A DNA stretch of 64,000 nucleotides, taken from Isochrysis galbana (taxonomy: Eukaryota; Haptophyta; Isochrysidales; Isochrysidaceae). The stretch is taken from assembly GCA_018136815.1 (NCBI GenBank), contig CM030933.1, positions 7,008,676 to 7,072,675 of the forward strand, in the 5' to 3' direction. Below the pieces are notes generated by a model, which was given only the letters and a program-made list of their open reading frames with translations, ran no database searches and was not told where the DNA came from. A program made the position numbers and the translations under genes. Below, piece after piece: positions 21,776 to 32,800 of the stretch. Position 1 is the stretch's first letter. Every line of letters begins with the position of its first letter.

Positions 21776-22258
21776 GGGGGGGTGTGGGTGTGGGGAGTGG
21801 TAGGAAAGGGAGGGTAGTTAGGAGTAGCGCCAGCAATCTGCCTCGTGCCGTGCAAGTAGCGGCTAGTTTTTTAAGATTTTTTTCTCAGTTCTTCCGACTT
21901 CGTCGTGGGTGGGTGGTGGCATTTACACCACTTCTAGTCGCACATAGCCTAGCTAGCCACTAGCCACACTGCACACTGCGAATGTGTCGTTTTATTGTAA
22001 CGAGCGTTCACAGAAGGCGGCGGTAAGGACGACTGATTTTGCTCTCCCTCCCTCCCATACCCATTCAGCTGAGCGTGTAGGCCTTTAAGGCATTAAGATT
22101 CCTTTAAAGCATTTACACCACTTCCAGTCGCACCTAGTCTAGCCACCAGCCACACTGCGAACGGAAGAACTGTAGATGGGATAAGAGGATGAATACGGTG
22201 AAAACAAAACGATCGAGCTGCATCTCGCGCCACCCCTCTCGGTCACACGTCGCCCGGC
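21776..22258. other. intergenic, upstream of thioredoxin gene
   Basis: It contains two imperfect copies of a short block (CATTTACACCACTTCTAGTCGCAC... at about 21920-21975 and CATTTACACCACTTCCAGTCGCAC... at about 22110-22160). No coding sequence was seen. It is the probable promoter and 5' UTR of the thioredoxin gene. Confidence 0.5.
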
Positions 22259-23014
22259 ATGTGGAGGTTGTTGGCTCTGGCGGCTCGGCTGTTGCTCGTG
22301 GGCGCGGCGGTGGGCGCGGCGGCGGGCTCGAGCCTGTATGGCGGCCAGTGTATCCCACCCTCCGCCTCGCTACTCGCACTTCGGCCCGCTCACATCGAGC
22401 TGCTCCCCGCAGTGCTGGCGCTGCGTGGTGGAGCAGACGCCACTGCCACTGGATCACTCTGGGTGTGGCTGCGCGTGCTCATGCGCGTCGCCTTCCCGGG
22501 CAACCCGCCGCGAGTGCGCGCTGAGCTTGCGTCGCCGCCACCGCCGCCACCACCTGCCTCTGGCGCGTCGAAGGTGGGCTCTAAGGGGTTTACGGCGAAG
22601 GGTGTGCAGAAGCGCAAGCTAGGTGTGGCCAAGGCTGCAAAGCCAGGCACCATCATCTCGGTGCATTCCAAAGCCGAGTTCGACCAGCAGCTCTCTTCGG
22701 CTAAATCCAATCAGCTGGTTGTCGTCGATTTTTTTGCCACGTGGTGCGGGCCCTGCCAGCAGATCGCCCCGAAGTACGCTGCGATGGCCGGCGAAATCAC
22801 TCAGGCAAAGTTCCTCAAGGTTGATGTGGACGAATGCAAGGATGTGTCGCAGCAATACGGCGTAAAGGCCATGCCAACTTTCAAAATGTTCCGTGGCGGA
22901 TCTGAGGTAGCAAGCATGCAGGGGGCGGACGAGAGTGCGCTCCGAGAGAAAATTATTTCGTTGGCGGGCAAACCAGACCGATGGGCTTCCGCGGGATCAG
23001 GGCGCAAGCTCTAG
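22259..23014 (+). CDS. thioredoxin with signal-peptide-like leader
   Basis: The single-exon, 251-residue protein opens with a hydrophobic leader MWRLLALAARLLLVGAAVGA. An LALRGGAD motif (about 58-65) and a proline-rich linker precede the thioredoxin fold (about 130-240). The active site WCGPC is at residues 162-166 in VVVDFFATWCGPCQQIAPKY; the cis-proline loop is AMPTFKMFRGG. Both catalytic cysteines are present, so it should reduce protein disulfides using a thioredoxin reductase. The leader plus extension suggests entry to the secretory system or, in an alga with a secondary plastid, bipartite plastid targeting; both are inference. The start is supported by the leader. About 150 bp after the stop, a LINE 3' end lies in inverse orientation. 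Confidence 0.92.
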   Translation: MWRLLALAARLLLVGAAVGAAAGSSLYGGQCIPPSASLLALRPAHIELLPAVLALRGGADATATGSLWVWLRVLMRVAFPGNPPRVRAELASPPPPPPPASGASKVGSKGFTAKGVQKRKLGVAKAAKPGTIISVHSKAEFDQQLSSAKSNQLVVVDFFATWCGPCQQIAPKYAAMAGEITQAKFLKVDVDECKDVSQQYGVKAMPTFKMFRGGSEVASMQGADESALREKIISLAGKPDRWASAGSGRKL

Positions 23015-23167
23015 CCTTGTAAATCGCGTCGTGCTGGCCATTATGCATGAACACTGCGGGCCGCGAGCCATCGTCGGAAGCAGGAGCGGCCGCATGCGCG
23101 TGTCTGTGCATTCGGTGGATAATTGACGCTTTACCATAACATCTATGCTCGTGTGCGCACGATGTAA

Positions 23168-23330
23168 TAAAAAAACCTTTTACAATTCTCGCCTCGCGCG
23201 TGGCCTTTGACCTCTAGTTGGCAGCTACGCCCCTACTCCTTCCTCTGCCCTCCCAACCTGCCTTGCCGCGACTCCCCTTTTGCGCTACTCAGGGGCTCGG
23301 GTTGTGGGTTGTGGTTGTGGGGTATCTCAC
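23168..23330 (-). mobile_element. LINE 3' end, inverse orientation
   Basis: It reads AAAAAAACCTTTTACAATTC then CGCCTCGCGCGTGGC, the reverse complement of the LINE terminus at 21345-21382. The inner sequence has the CCTTGCCGC block of the LINE 3' UTR. Further inward homology fades near 23330. Confidence 0.65.
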
Positions 23331-23384
23331 AGGATGTCTAGTGTGATTTTCATTTGTTTGTAGCCCGGTCACTCACGCTTTTAA

Positions 23385-23885
23385 AACTTTATAATTTCTT
23401 ACCGCACATGCATGTCACATGCGGCCGTGGACCCACTTCTTACACGTTAGCATACTTTCTACACCCCCACTCCCCCGGCCCTTCCCCCCCCCGCCATCAG
23501 GCGGCTCCCCCCGTGCCCTACTAGGGGGATTGGGGTGAAGGTGAAGGGCTTAGAGGCTGGCTTGGAGATGGTCCGGTGGCCCGCGCCCCCCCCCCCCCCC
23601 CCCCTCGGCGACGGTGATCCATTCCCCCCTTCCTCCTAAAAGCAAAACCTTTTAATGTTCTTACCGCACTCGCGGCGAATGGAACCACTACCTACTGCAC
23701 GTAGTACGTAGCATACTTTCTACACCCCCATTCCCCCGGCCCTTCTCCCCCCGCCATCAGGCGGCTCCCCCCGTACACTAACTACTAGGGGGATAGGGGT
23801 GAAGGGCTTAGATATGGTCCGGTGGCCCGCGCCTCCCCCCGGTGATCTTTCCCCCCCTTCCTCCTGCGTCTCCGAGTGGGCGGCC
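23385..23885 (-). mobile_element. two successive copies of the type-B LINE 3' end
   Basis: Two direct repeats (about 23385-23620 and 23641-23885), both inverse, start with a TTTTAA..TTCTTACCGCA motif. They run through CATACTTTCTACACCCCC, the CCGCCATCAGGCGGC hairpin, TAGGGGGATNGGGGTGAAGG and GGTCCGGTGGCCCGCGCC. The same segment forms the 3' part of the complete element at 57812-58564. A long C run sits at 23588-23604. Confidence 0.72.
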
Positions 23886-24420
23886 GACTCTGTGAAGGTG
23901 CCATGTACAGTGCTGTATCCGGAACCGAGGGACCTCCATGGCGCTCCAGTCCATAGGATGTGGGACATCCCTCCGCCAACCATATGGACACTGATCGTGA
24001 TGAAACTAGCGTGCATGCAAATGCTTCTGGCTGGATTTCAAGGGATGTGTCATGGCACCAGGCCAAAGTGCAAAGTGCTGCGGAGCCTCTGTGTCTCCTT
24101 GCCCGCACATCCTCCAGAGCCTCTGTGTCTCCTTGGGCACACTCTAAAGAAAAAAATGTTCTTGAAGATGCCTACTACCTAGCTAGTCTCAACCCACGCG
24201 CTGGGATCCTTCTTCGACATCGCCCCTGCCCCGCCCTCACTCCCCTTTCCGCTCCCCCCTCGTTCCTTTTTGTTCGGTTTCGGGGGGTCGACCCACGTGC
24301 GCTACTTTGGATCTGGCTTCGGGGGAGGGGGGAGGCGGGCCTTTTGGTTCGACGTTGTTGGGGGGCGCATTAGATGCGCCTCTGTGTAGGGGCCCAGCCT
24401 GTGGCTTTCCCTATGGTGTG
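23886..24420. repeat. dispersed repeat fragments
   Basis: Positions about 23985-24070 (ACACTGATCGTGATGAAACT ... GTGTCATGGCACCA) recur at 53930-54010. Positions about 24150-24175 contain the reversed RC 3' terminus (TTCTTGAAGATGCC). Positions about 24230-24340 recur at 28905-29010 (CCCTCGTTCCTTTTT, CGGTTT..GGGGGGTCG.CCCA). No host gene was seen. Confidence 0.55.
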
Positions 24421-24452
24421 TGGGTTGGGAGGCGTGCCTCCCCGCCAGGGCG

Positions 24453-25050
24453 CTATCCCTGGTCACTCTCGTGTTCGTTTTTTTCCGGTGTGAGTATGTG
24501 TTCGATCCCTAGTTGTCGTGCAGTTGTAATGAGTGCGTGGCTTGGTGTTAATGTGTCGCTGTCTGTTGCGATGAAAAGGGGGCGGAAGACGTTGACGTCT
24601 ATACGTTTCTTCGGTTGGCGGCCCATGTTTGCCTGGGCTCTCCTTGCCGCGTCAACTGAGTTGCCGAAATGCGCTGCTTTCGCCAGGGCGGTGTATCTTA
24701 TCAGCATTCTTTTTATGACTTTTTTACTATCGAATATTATGTTATCAAAGTGTATTCTATAGAAGTCCGTTAAAATATATCTCCATGCTAGGATATAGAG
24801 TATTTCTCTGGAGTGCGAATGGGGGGCGTTCGGGAGTATGAATAATCTATCAATGGTCTGGTTGTCGGGTGATGAGACAGGTTGGGTGGGGCGGTAGTCC
24901 GTTAGTCTGTGTATCTCATTAAATATATCATCTAGTGCCTGGCACGTCCCTAGGTCTAGGTGCGAGGAGGATTCGTGCGTGAGTTTGCATAGTCGGCATG
25001 TTGGGTCCCTGCCCGGGAATCTGTTGTGTGTTCCTATCCGTCGATGCGTG
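24453..25050 (-). pseudogene. LINE ORF2 C-terminal region with CCHC knuckle
   Basis: The minus strand reads THRRIGTHNRFPGRDPTC, then a Cys/His knuckle (C-x2-C...H...C in CRLCKLTHESSSHLDLGTC), then LYILAWRYILTDFYRIHFD and a basic tail. The parallel protein at 46611-47411 has HRRIGTRNRF, CRMCNRYQEDSCHLAWC and LYIIAWKYIIRDFYRVEFE. This is the nucleic-acid-binding C-terminus of ORF2 from another subfamily. Its upstream part was displaced by the LINE beginning at 25054. Confidence 0.75.
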
Positions 25051-25053
25051 ACA

Positions 25054-27183
25054 ACTAAGTTTATACTTAGACGCGATGGAGCGCGCCGACGCGACTCCCC
25101 TCTCCTTCGGGCCCCCCGCCGAGGGCGCCCCCCCAGTGCCCATGGAGCCGCCGCTGTCGAAGCGGCCGCGTCCGCCCGCTGAGGCCGAGCAGGTGCGTGC
25201 GACTCCGGTCGCGCCACACGGCCCGTGGCCCCGGCCACACCACCCATGGCAGCCATGCTGGCCTCCCCCATGGGAGGCAACATGCTGCTGGTTGCACCTC
25301 AGCAGTGTCAGGCCCCAGCAGCCACCCCTCCGTTGGGCATGCCTTATGGCAGAGGCCCCTCCCGCCCTGGCAAGGGCCGCGCTGCTCCGGCGGCGCGGCC
25401 CGAAGCCGGGTGGCCCTTATGGGCACCACACTCACTTCACCACAACGTACAACACACCCTCCAAAGAAATTCCCCCCCACACAGCACACTGCACGCATGA
25501 GGCACGAGCATACAACCCCCCTTGGAGAGACCAGAGCAAAGCGACACTGCCCACTGCCCTCACCCATACGACGCTGAGCACGAACGCCCCCCACCATACC
25601 TCACAGGATCAAGACTCAGAAGACGACAATAACATCGAAGATTCAGACTCCACCTTTGAACTCTCATTCCACCAGGCCGGAGACATCATAATTCAGGACA
25701 CGACGGTGTACGCCGCCATCGTCGAACTACTCCTAGAGCTCGAGGGAGTCGACCCCGAGCCAGACTTTTGGGCCCGCTCGGCGAGGGGCCCGTGGCACAT
25801 AGCGGTCAACGAGGACTGCGCGCAACAATTCAAAGCAAAATACGGCGATCATACCATCATTCGCGCTCTGGGCCAAGACATCCCCGTACGCATCCACGTG
25901 GACGCCATCGAAGAGAAACTCAACAAGAAAGGCACCTCCTCGCGCAAGGCCCTCTACGAGGCGCTCCAAGACGTCGCGGCCCACATCGTGGTCGAGGCGG
26001 ACGGCCTCGCGCAAGCATCGAAAATCACTTTAAGTTCGCTCGTCAACAACCTACTTTTATAAGTGGGGGTCAATGGGGGCCTCGCGCCCCCCTCTCTCCA
26101 TCGCGGACACCCCCCGGGGTGGGCCCGTACAATCAACCCCAGCCCCTGCCCTTTGGCAGGGGCTGGGCAATCAACACTCTGGCCCAGACCCCTAGTGGGC
26201 GCGGGCCGAGACTCGCACTCCCACGCCCAGCATGGGCCTGCCCTCGAGCTGACTCCCCCCCCTCCCCTGGTCGCCAGGCATACAGAGGCCACTGGGAGGC
26301 TCCAATGGCCAGCGTGGCAAGCGTGGGAGAGGCAGGGGGGGCCAGGGGCTGAGCCCCAGCCTCCACTGCCCCCTGAGCTGCCCTTGCTGGCCCTCTGGGA
26401 GCCCCCAAAGGCCCTCTGAGAGCAGGCCGTGGCGCGCCGCATGGCGACGCGCCGCAGGGAGAGGGGCGGAGGAGAATGGAGAGAGGGAGAGGGGGGAATT
26501 TGCGCCCCCCCCGATGGAGTGCGGTAAGAAACGGGCCCCGTTTGCGTTAGCAAACGGGCGAAGGGGGGCGGCTGGCGACAGGAGGGGCGAGAAGAAGGGA
26601 GTGGCTCAAGACGTCCCTGTGGCAGGTATCGGGGGGCGCAGTCATTTATTTCTTCGAGGACTGCTCGCGGCGCGAGCTGTAAGGGCCGTTCTGCTTCACG
26701 ACGAGAGGTCCCTCCCCCCCCCCCGGTGTTTTTCCCCGGAGAGTCGGCCGGCGTCGACCGGTCCGCCTCAATGGGTTTTCCCTCATTGTAACTTGTGGGG
26801 AGTTATAATGGGAGCCGGGGGTTTGCGAGGGGGGAGATTTGAAGGGATGCATATGTGTATGTGTCTGTGCCATCACTTCAAGGCGTGCGGGCAAGTGCGC
26901 TGAGGGGTGTCGTGATAGTACCGGGCTAGTGGGAGTAGTGGTACTAACGCTCAGTTGTTTTATTATTATTATAAGTTCGCTCGTCAAAGCGGTCGAGGCT
27001 CAAGGCCTCACCTTCTTAAAGGGAAACCGCGAGCGCATGAAGCTCGAGGGTGAGTCCGGCACCTTTGTGTCGAAAGTGGCCCACTCTACCCGCTGGCACC
27101 TCTATGTCTCCGCAGCGCAAGGAACCTTCCTGTCGGGCAACTTCCCGCGTAAGATCATACTCAATATCGACAACAAAACGGTG
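25054..27183 (+). mobile_element. LINE 5' end with best-preserved ORF1, split by an RB element
   Basis: The hairpin leader AACTAAGTTTATACTTAG is followed by ACGCG and ATG at 25076. ORF1 opens MERADATPLSFGPPAEGAPP, has a basic SKRPRPP segment, a long low-complexity middle, an acidic stretch (DSEDDNNIEDSDS) and a conserved C-terminal domain (LSFHQAGDIIIQ, VYAAIVELLLELEGVDPEPD, WARSARGPWHIAVNEDC, then IPVRIHVDAIEEKLNKKGTS). It reads to 26046, is interrupted by the RB element 26047-26971, and resumes after the duplicated 16 bp with KAVEAQGLTFLKGNRERMKL to about 27183. There it meets an oppositely oriented ORF2 fragment. This layout (N-terminal disorder plus a C-terminal folded domain before ORF2) suits a LINE ORF1 RNA-binding protein; the exact fold is unknown. 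Confidence 0.82.
26047..26971 (+). mobile_element. RB element, full length, 925 bp, inserted in LINE ORF1
   Basis: It is flanked by TAAGTTCGCTCGTCAA at 26031-26046 and 26972-26987, a 16-bp target-site duplication within ORF1. Start and end match the copy at 1881-2795, with few differences over the whole length. The tail here is TTTTATTATTATTAT, a short TTA microsatellite. The 3' hairpin TAGTACC/GGTACTA is intact. Confidence 0.92.
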
Positions 27184-28525
27184 GTGTGCCTTGAATTCTT
27201 TCTCCTATTATCGGTGTGCCCAAGTACGATAGTTCCACCTCATACCAGACGCCTTTTTGGCGCATGTAGTATTCGCCGTCTTTGCTTATGCGTACCTCCG
27301 GGGTCGGCTCGTGGTCTTCCTCTTCAGTCCTTTGTACGTTTGAGGCGCGTTTCGTCGGCGGCGGCGGGCTAAATGCTGAGCACTTTAATATGTCTGCGTG
27401 GTCTATTATTGATTGCCAGGAGTCCAAAAATTTCTCTCTGTGGATATATTCTCCTTTGAATTTCGTGTATGTGTCGTTGTTTCTAAAACATTGTTCACAG
27501 TCCTCCCTCGTATAGGGGGTGGCTTCGCCGTCCACGTATACGTTATGCACCATATTGCAGTTTAGGGAGCTCCATAGTTCCGCCCAGGGCGGTGGGATGT
27601 GGGGGCCTCGGAGATTGGGGTTATACCAAATAGGTTGTGACAGCACTCCTGCTTCGCTTAGACTCAACCGGGTGAGGGGGAGTGCGCGTATGGTCTCCAG
27701 GGCTTTCTTCCAGAAAGCAGGGAGTCGGCTCGCTCCGAAGATGCCGTCCGTTAGTCTATGCGTGGGTATCGTTGATACCACCGCCGCTCTGCCTAGGTTG
27801 GTTCGGCAGAACCACGCGTCGAGGACTTGCTTCCATTGGGCTTGGCGGGGGTCGAGATAGTTGAGTATCCATTTGGCCCTTAGCGCTTTCACGTGGTTGT
27901 GCCAGTCAATGAGTCCAAGCCCCAGTGTTGGGCCGTTTGGTCCTTCCCCTTCAATCGGTGCCTCTGGATGTTTGATCCATTGAATCTTGCGCTCCGTCTT
28001 TCGGTTAGTCCATAGTATTAGGTCTATTTGTTTTCTTAGATGCTGGTGGAACCAGTTTGGCGGCACCAAAGTTTGTAGCCAGTAGCGGGGGACGATCGAA
28101 TATATGAGGAAGTTTGCGGCTTTCGTTTTGCCGTGTATCGAGAGCGTGCTGGCAATGGGCGCGTATGCTGTCGTCCTTTTTGCTATCTTATCTGCGAGTT
28201 TTCTCCAGAATGTGTTCATCGCTTTTTGGTCGCCTAGAGGTACCCCTAGTATGGTGGCATATTCTTTGGATTTCAGCCACTTGAAGCGCTTAAAGTCAGC
28301 CGGGGGGGGTTTTCGGCGCAAGGAGCCCATACGGAGTCCCTCGAATTTGTCCTCGTTTGGTTTACCTCCCGAGGCTTTTGCGTATCGTTCCACCCACTCT
28401 AGGGAGCGTCGCAAGCTATGATAGTCGGATGCCATTAATTGGGTGTCATCCGCGAATTGGCTAATTTTAAGTTCGGCTCCATTGATCGTGATGCTGTGTG
28501 TGAGACGTGGATCGTGATTTCAACG
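27184..28525 (-). pseudogene. LINE ORF2 reverse transcriptase, palm to C-terminal part
   Basis: The minus strand carries the catalytic FADD box (complement 28445-28456, context ELKISQFADDTQLMASDYHS), then the primer-grip/thumb region (ASGGKPNEDKFEGLRMGS and EYATILGVPLG) and a long downstream domain (IDLILWTNRKTERKIQWIKH, LGLGLIDWHNHVKALRAKWI, ending near YYMRQKGVWYEVELSYLGTP). It is open for about 440 codons. It lacks the N-terminal endonuclease and early RT blocks upstream and the CCHC end downstream. The open frame suggests a fairly young copy. It faces the ORF1 at 25054 tail to tail, so the pair is rearranged. Confidence 0.88.
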
Positions 28526-29250
28526 AGATATCGACCCTGCCCCAAATCGAGTGAATGGAGTCAGACCACGTGTGAGTTTTAACATGTAAAGTGTCAAGTT
28601 GAGTCAAGTAACCTCCAGGTGACAACGAAAGGTGTTAGCAGGGATGGGGATAATTGAACGCTTTTGGTCTCCCCCCCACACCACACTCCATCAGACCAGA
28701 TATACGATCTGGTGAGGAGGGGAGAGGTTCCGGCCGCAGAGGCTCAGCGAGCGCGGAGATTTGGCGTATTTCCAGGGACCTAAAGTTTATCAGGGTCAGG
28801 GCGTCTTTCCAGAACGTCGGCAGTGCTAGGTGCCCCCAAAAAAATCTTGAAGGTGCCCGCTACGCTACTAATGACACACACTCCCCCGCGTTTCCGATGC
28901 CATCGCCTATACCCCTACCTCTACTCCCCCCCTCGTTCCTTTTTCTTCGGTTTTGGGGGGTCGGCCCATGTACACTGCTTTGGGCCTAGCGTTAGGGGGA
29001 GGGAAGAGGGAAGGGGGTGCTGGGTCCCCCCTAAGGACTTAGAAGATAAAAAGATGGCAGGAGGGAGGCGGGGGTCATCTGTGGCATAGGGAGAGGCGGA
29101 GAGGCAGGGCGGGGCCAAGGGCAAAGCCGCAGCCTTCACTGGCCCCCTTGAGCTGCCTTAGCTGGTTAGCTGGCCATCTAGGGGTCTTGCAGGACTCCCG
29201 AGAGCCCGAGAGGGGGGCCATGGCGCGCGCAGGCACCACGCGCCGCAAGA
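28526..29250. repeat. mosaic of retroposon fragments
   Basis: Positions 28562-28670 repeat 11205-11310. Positions about 28825-28875 hold a reversed RC 3' terminus (AAAAAATCTTGAAGGTGCCC). Positions about 28905-29010 repeat 24230-24340. Positions about 29080-29235 match the RC body (GAGGCAGGGCGGGGCCA, CTTGAGCTGCC, GGGGCCATGGCGCGCGCAGGCA; compare 10300-10420). Confidence 0.6.
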
Positions 29251-29841
29251 GAACGGCGAGCCCCTCAATCTACCCAACCAATAAAAATCCGAGCAACCAC
29301 TCCCTCCCAACGAGGAAAGCAGGAAAGCACGGTGCCGTTGCTCGGCGGCAAGGGCGGCAGCCAATCGCTCGGTCGCTTTCGCCGCGCGCATGCCACTACT
29401 CGAGTGCGCTACTCGCTTTGCTCGTCCTGCCATCACCATCGCAGCTACGGCCTTGTATAACCTTGCCTGTCCCGAGTCATGCTCTACGCTTTTCCTACCC
29501 AAGGAAGCAAAACGAACAAATACCCCCCCTCGAGGTTGTGTGTAGTGTAGCAGCGAAGATGGCGCAGTCGGTGTTGGGTCGTCAGACCTCAATATGCTAA
29601 AGTGCCTCAGCACCATCAACACTCAACATCGCGGCGAGGAATACACGGGAGGTTGGGCACACACCCAACACCCCCAAAACGTGACGTATGCCTCTGTTTT
29701 CCGGGGTGTGAAATGCAGCTCCAACATAGCGCACTCAGCTTACCACATGAAACATCGGTGCTGGCTCGCAGCGATTGAATGTCCATTATCCCAACCGCTG
29801 CAACGCCATATGGAAGCCGCGCCGCCAAACCAAAAAAAGTT
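29251..29841. other. intergenic, nothing recognised
   Basis: Short frames lie on both strands without domains. It is the downstream flank of the minus-strand FN3/PDZ gene. Confidence 0.45.
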
Positions 29842-32800
29842 CTAGTCGTCGAGAGCCAAAGCCCTATTTCCTGAAGGAGTGAGAGCAGCGCCTTGCTTTA
29901 GATGCAAGGCCTTGGGTTGCTGCTGCTCTATTGGCCGCCTCATGTCGCCGGCTTGTCGAGAACTCCGCATTGAAGGCGCTGGCAGTGCCTGGACTACTGT
30001 CGGCTGCACGGGGGCTGAGGGTGGGCCAAACTCAGTCCAGCGGGCCACTGGCTGCGTTTTAAGCTCAGCTCGAACTCGGAAGGTATAAGCCGCCGAGAGA
30101 TGATAGAATCCCGATGCAACGTAATCAGATTGGGTCACCGTAATTGTATCACTGCCCTCCCAGCACGAACTGCTCACTTCCTTCCATTGGAGCTCGTACC
30201 GTAGGACCGTAGAGGCGACCTTTGGCGGAGCCCAGCTCACCTTAACTCTCCCACCGGATAGCAGTTTGGTCAGCGGCCGAGATGGCGCCTTGTCTAGGGT
30301 GAGGGATGGCGTGGTTTGCTGCGAGACGTCACTCCAAGGACCCCAGTCGCCCTGGGCGTTGGCTGCTCGCACACGAAACTCGTACGCCGCAAGGGTCCGG
30401 AGAGCAGCCTTGGTGCAGCACGCCGTCTTGAGCTCCTCACTCGCCTTGGAGTCCAACCAACGAGTCTCGCCCGCCTCCCGCCACTGGAGATGGAATCTGC
30501 ACGCGCCGCTCGGTGGGAGCCAATCCACGGCGATGCTAAAAGCGCTCGCAGCAGCGGCTACTGGCGCACATGACAACGCCAGCGACGGGATAGAGAGGGC
30601 CTCCTCCATGTCCGCAAGCTCATTGCACGCGTTCCGTAAGTTGTCCGAGATGAGATTTGCTGCTTCAACGTTAGCCTCGGTTTGCGGCTGCTGGAGAGCA
30701 TGCTCCAGGCGCTCCTCGAGCGTCTTGATCGTGGCCTTGGCCTTCGTCAGCCGCGCTTTCAGAGCTTCGCGCGACTCCGAGTCTGAGTCGTTGATGCGCG
30801 ACTTCGACTTAGTGGAGGCTGTGCCCATCCTCTCAAATGTGTCTGGCTTGTCTTCACGGGCAAGCGCTTCCTCCTCGTTGCTCTTGTGAACGCTGCTCCC
30901 GGGAGAGACGTCGCCGTTGCTGTTGGTGTCCTCCTCCTCAATCATACGGTTAAACTCCAAGGCTTTGGCACGCGACTCCGCATAGGCCTCCGCCTGAGCG
31001 CGGATCCGATTGCGCAGCTCATCGATTTGGGGCTTGTACTGGCGCTCCGCAGCCGCGTGCGCCTCTGCCATGGCGGTGGCGGCGGCCTGCTTGAGCTCAT
31101 CGCGATGCCGGCGCGCTTCGTCCACATTCTGGGCCTCCGCCATTGACTGGCAGCGGCTGGCGAGCTGCAGCTGACGCTTGAGGCTCACCACCTGCTGTGC
31201 CAGCTGGTCAAGCGCATGTTTGTGGCCGTCCGCCGTCTCCTTGATGGCGGCTTCGACAGCCTCCTCGACGGCGCGGGCCTGGCGCTGAGAGGAGGCGCGC
31301 TCGGCCTCAAGCAGGGCCGCCTTCACGGCCAAATTGATCTCGTCGCGGTGGCGGCCCTCAAGGTACTGGGCGTGCTGCTGTGCGCCCGCGCCTAAGCGTG
31401 TCTGCAAGGCCACCAGCCGAGCGTCGTACGCCTCCTCCATCTGGCGCAACGCGTTCCGCTTGTCGATGGCCGCCTTCTCTTCAAGCCGCTTAGTGGTCTC
31501 CGCAACAGCGCGCTCAACAGTGGCCGCCGTGCGCGCCTCAGCGGCGTTGACCTTGTCACGGATGTCGGCGGCGGCGTTGCGCATCACGATGGCGATCTTC
31601 ACCTGCGCCTCCTGTTCGACGTCCTTGCGAGCCTCCTGCTTGGCTAGGAGGAAGCAGCGCTCCTTCTCTGCAGGATCGATCGCCTTCTCCGCCGCCTCAC
31701 ACCGGGCCTTCCACCGGTCAAGCTCCGCCAATTCGACGGCGAACTCTTGCCGCGCCCCCGCGACCTTTCTCTCGCACTCGACCAACAGCTCGTCGCGCTG
31801 CTTCTTGAGGGCCTCGATGTGAGCCAAGTGGTTCACGGGAGGAAGCGTTGCCTCCGCGCCATCGGGGCGGATCGTGACCGGCGTCTCAGTGAAGGGGAGC
31901 CAGTGGCCCATCGCGTCGCACGCCCGCACGCGGAACTGGTATGAGCCCGCTGGCTGGAGATTCTTCTTCGTCACCTTGGAGATGGCGAGTTGACTCGCCG
32001 CAGGCGTGGACTCCCAAGGCGATTCCTGCACCATGCGCCACTGCAACTGGTAGTAGGAGACGTCGAGGTTGGCGCTCGCCGCGTTGAGTTCCCAGGCGAC
32101 TGTGATCGCGCTGCCATCGGTCGGCTCCAGCTGCACGAAGTTGACACCGCCCAACGGCCCCTCGTCAACGGCGGTGTCAGAGCCTGCGCGCTCGACCCCA
32201 GGCAAGACGGTGGAGCCCGCGCTGAGCGGCGCGTCTGCTTCTTCTGCAAGCTCTGCTGACGCGCCAATGCCGTCGACAGAGCGTAGGACACCGAAGGAGT
32301 GCGACAGCGGGCCGCGCTTGATGACTTGGGACAGCATACTCGAGCCCAGGTACTCGCCGTCGCAAGCGATGACCACGTCGCCTTCGCGTATGCCCGACTG
32401 AGCAGCCGCACTCCCTGGCGCTAGCTTGCCGACCACGTTGACATTGGTGAGGGACAAACCCATCCCTTCACCCTCTCTTGGGCGCACCTCCACGCGCAGC
32501 AACAGTAGCGACTTGTCCTTGCTGAAGCTGGCAGGAAGCCGAGCAAACGAATCAAGCACTGCCGGCTTGTAACAGCGCGTGAGTGCCACGTGCCGCCCAT
32601 CAACTTCGTGGACGACCATGGCCTCCTCGCCCTCCACACCTGGCTGCGACATCACCGTGAACTCCTCGTCGATCAGCCCACTGCAGGTGTCGATGGCCGT
32701 GGTACCTGACCCATGCTCGGGACCCTGCTGGACCACCTCGACCAACAATGCGAGGAATGGCAGCTCCGGCTGCGCCTCAGGCTCGGACTGGGCCTCGGCG

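Noticed and set aside
1881..26971. Segmental duplication as explanation for the near-identical 0.9-kb blocks at 1881 and 26047
   Set aside because: Homology stops exactly at the element ends and each copy is flanked by its own distinct short direct repeat, as expected for transposition.
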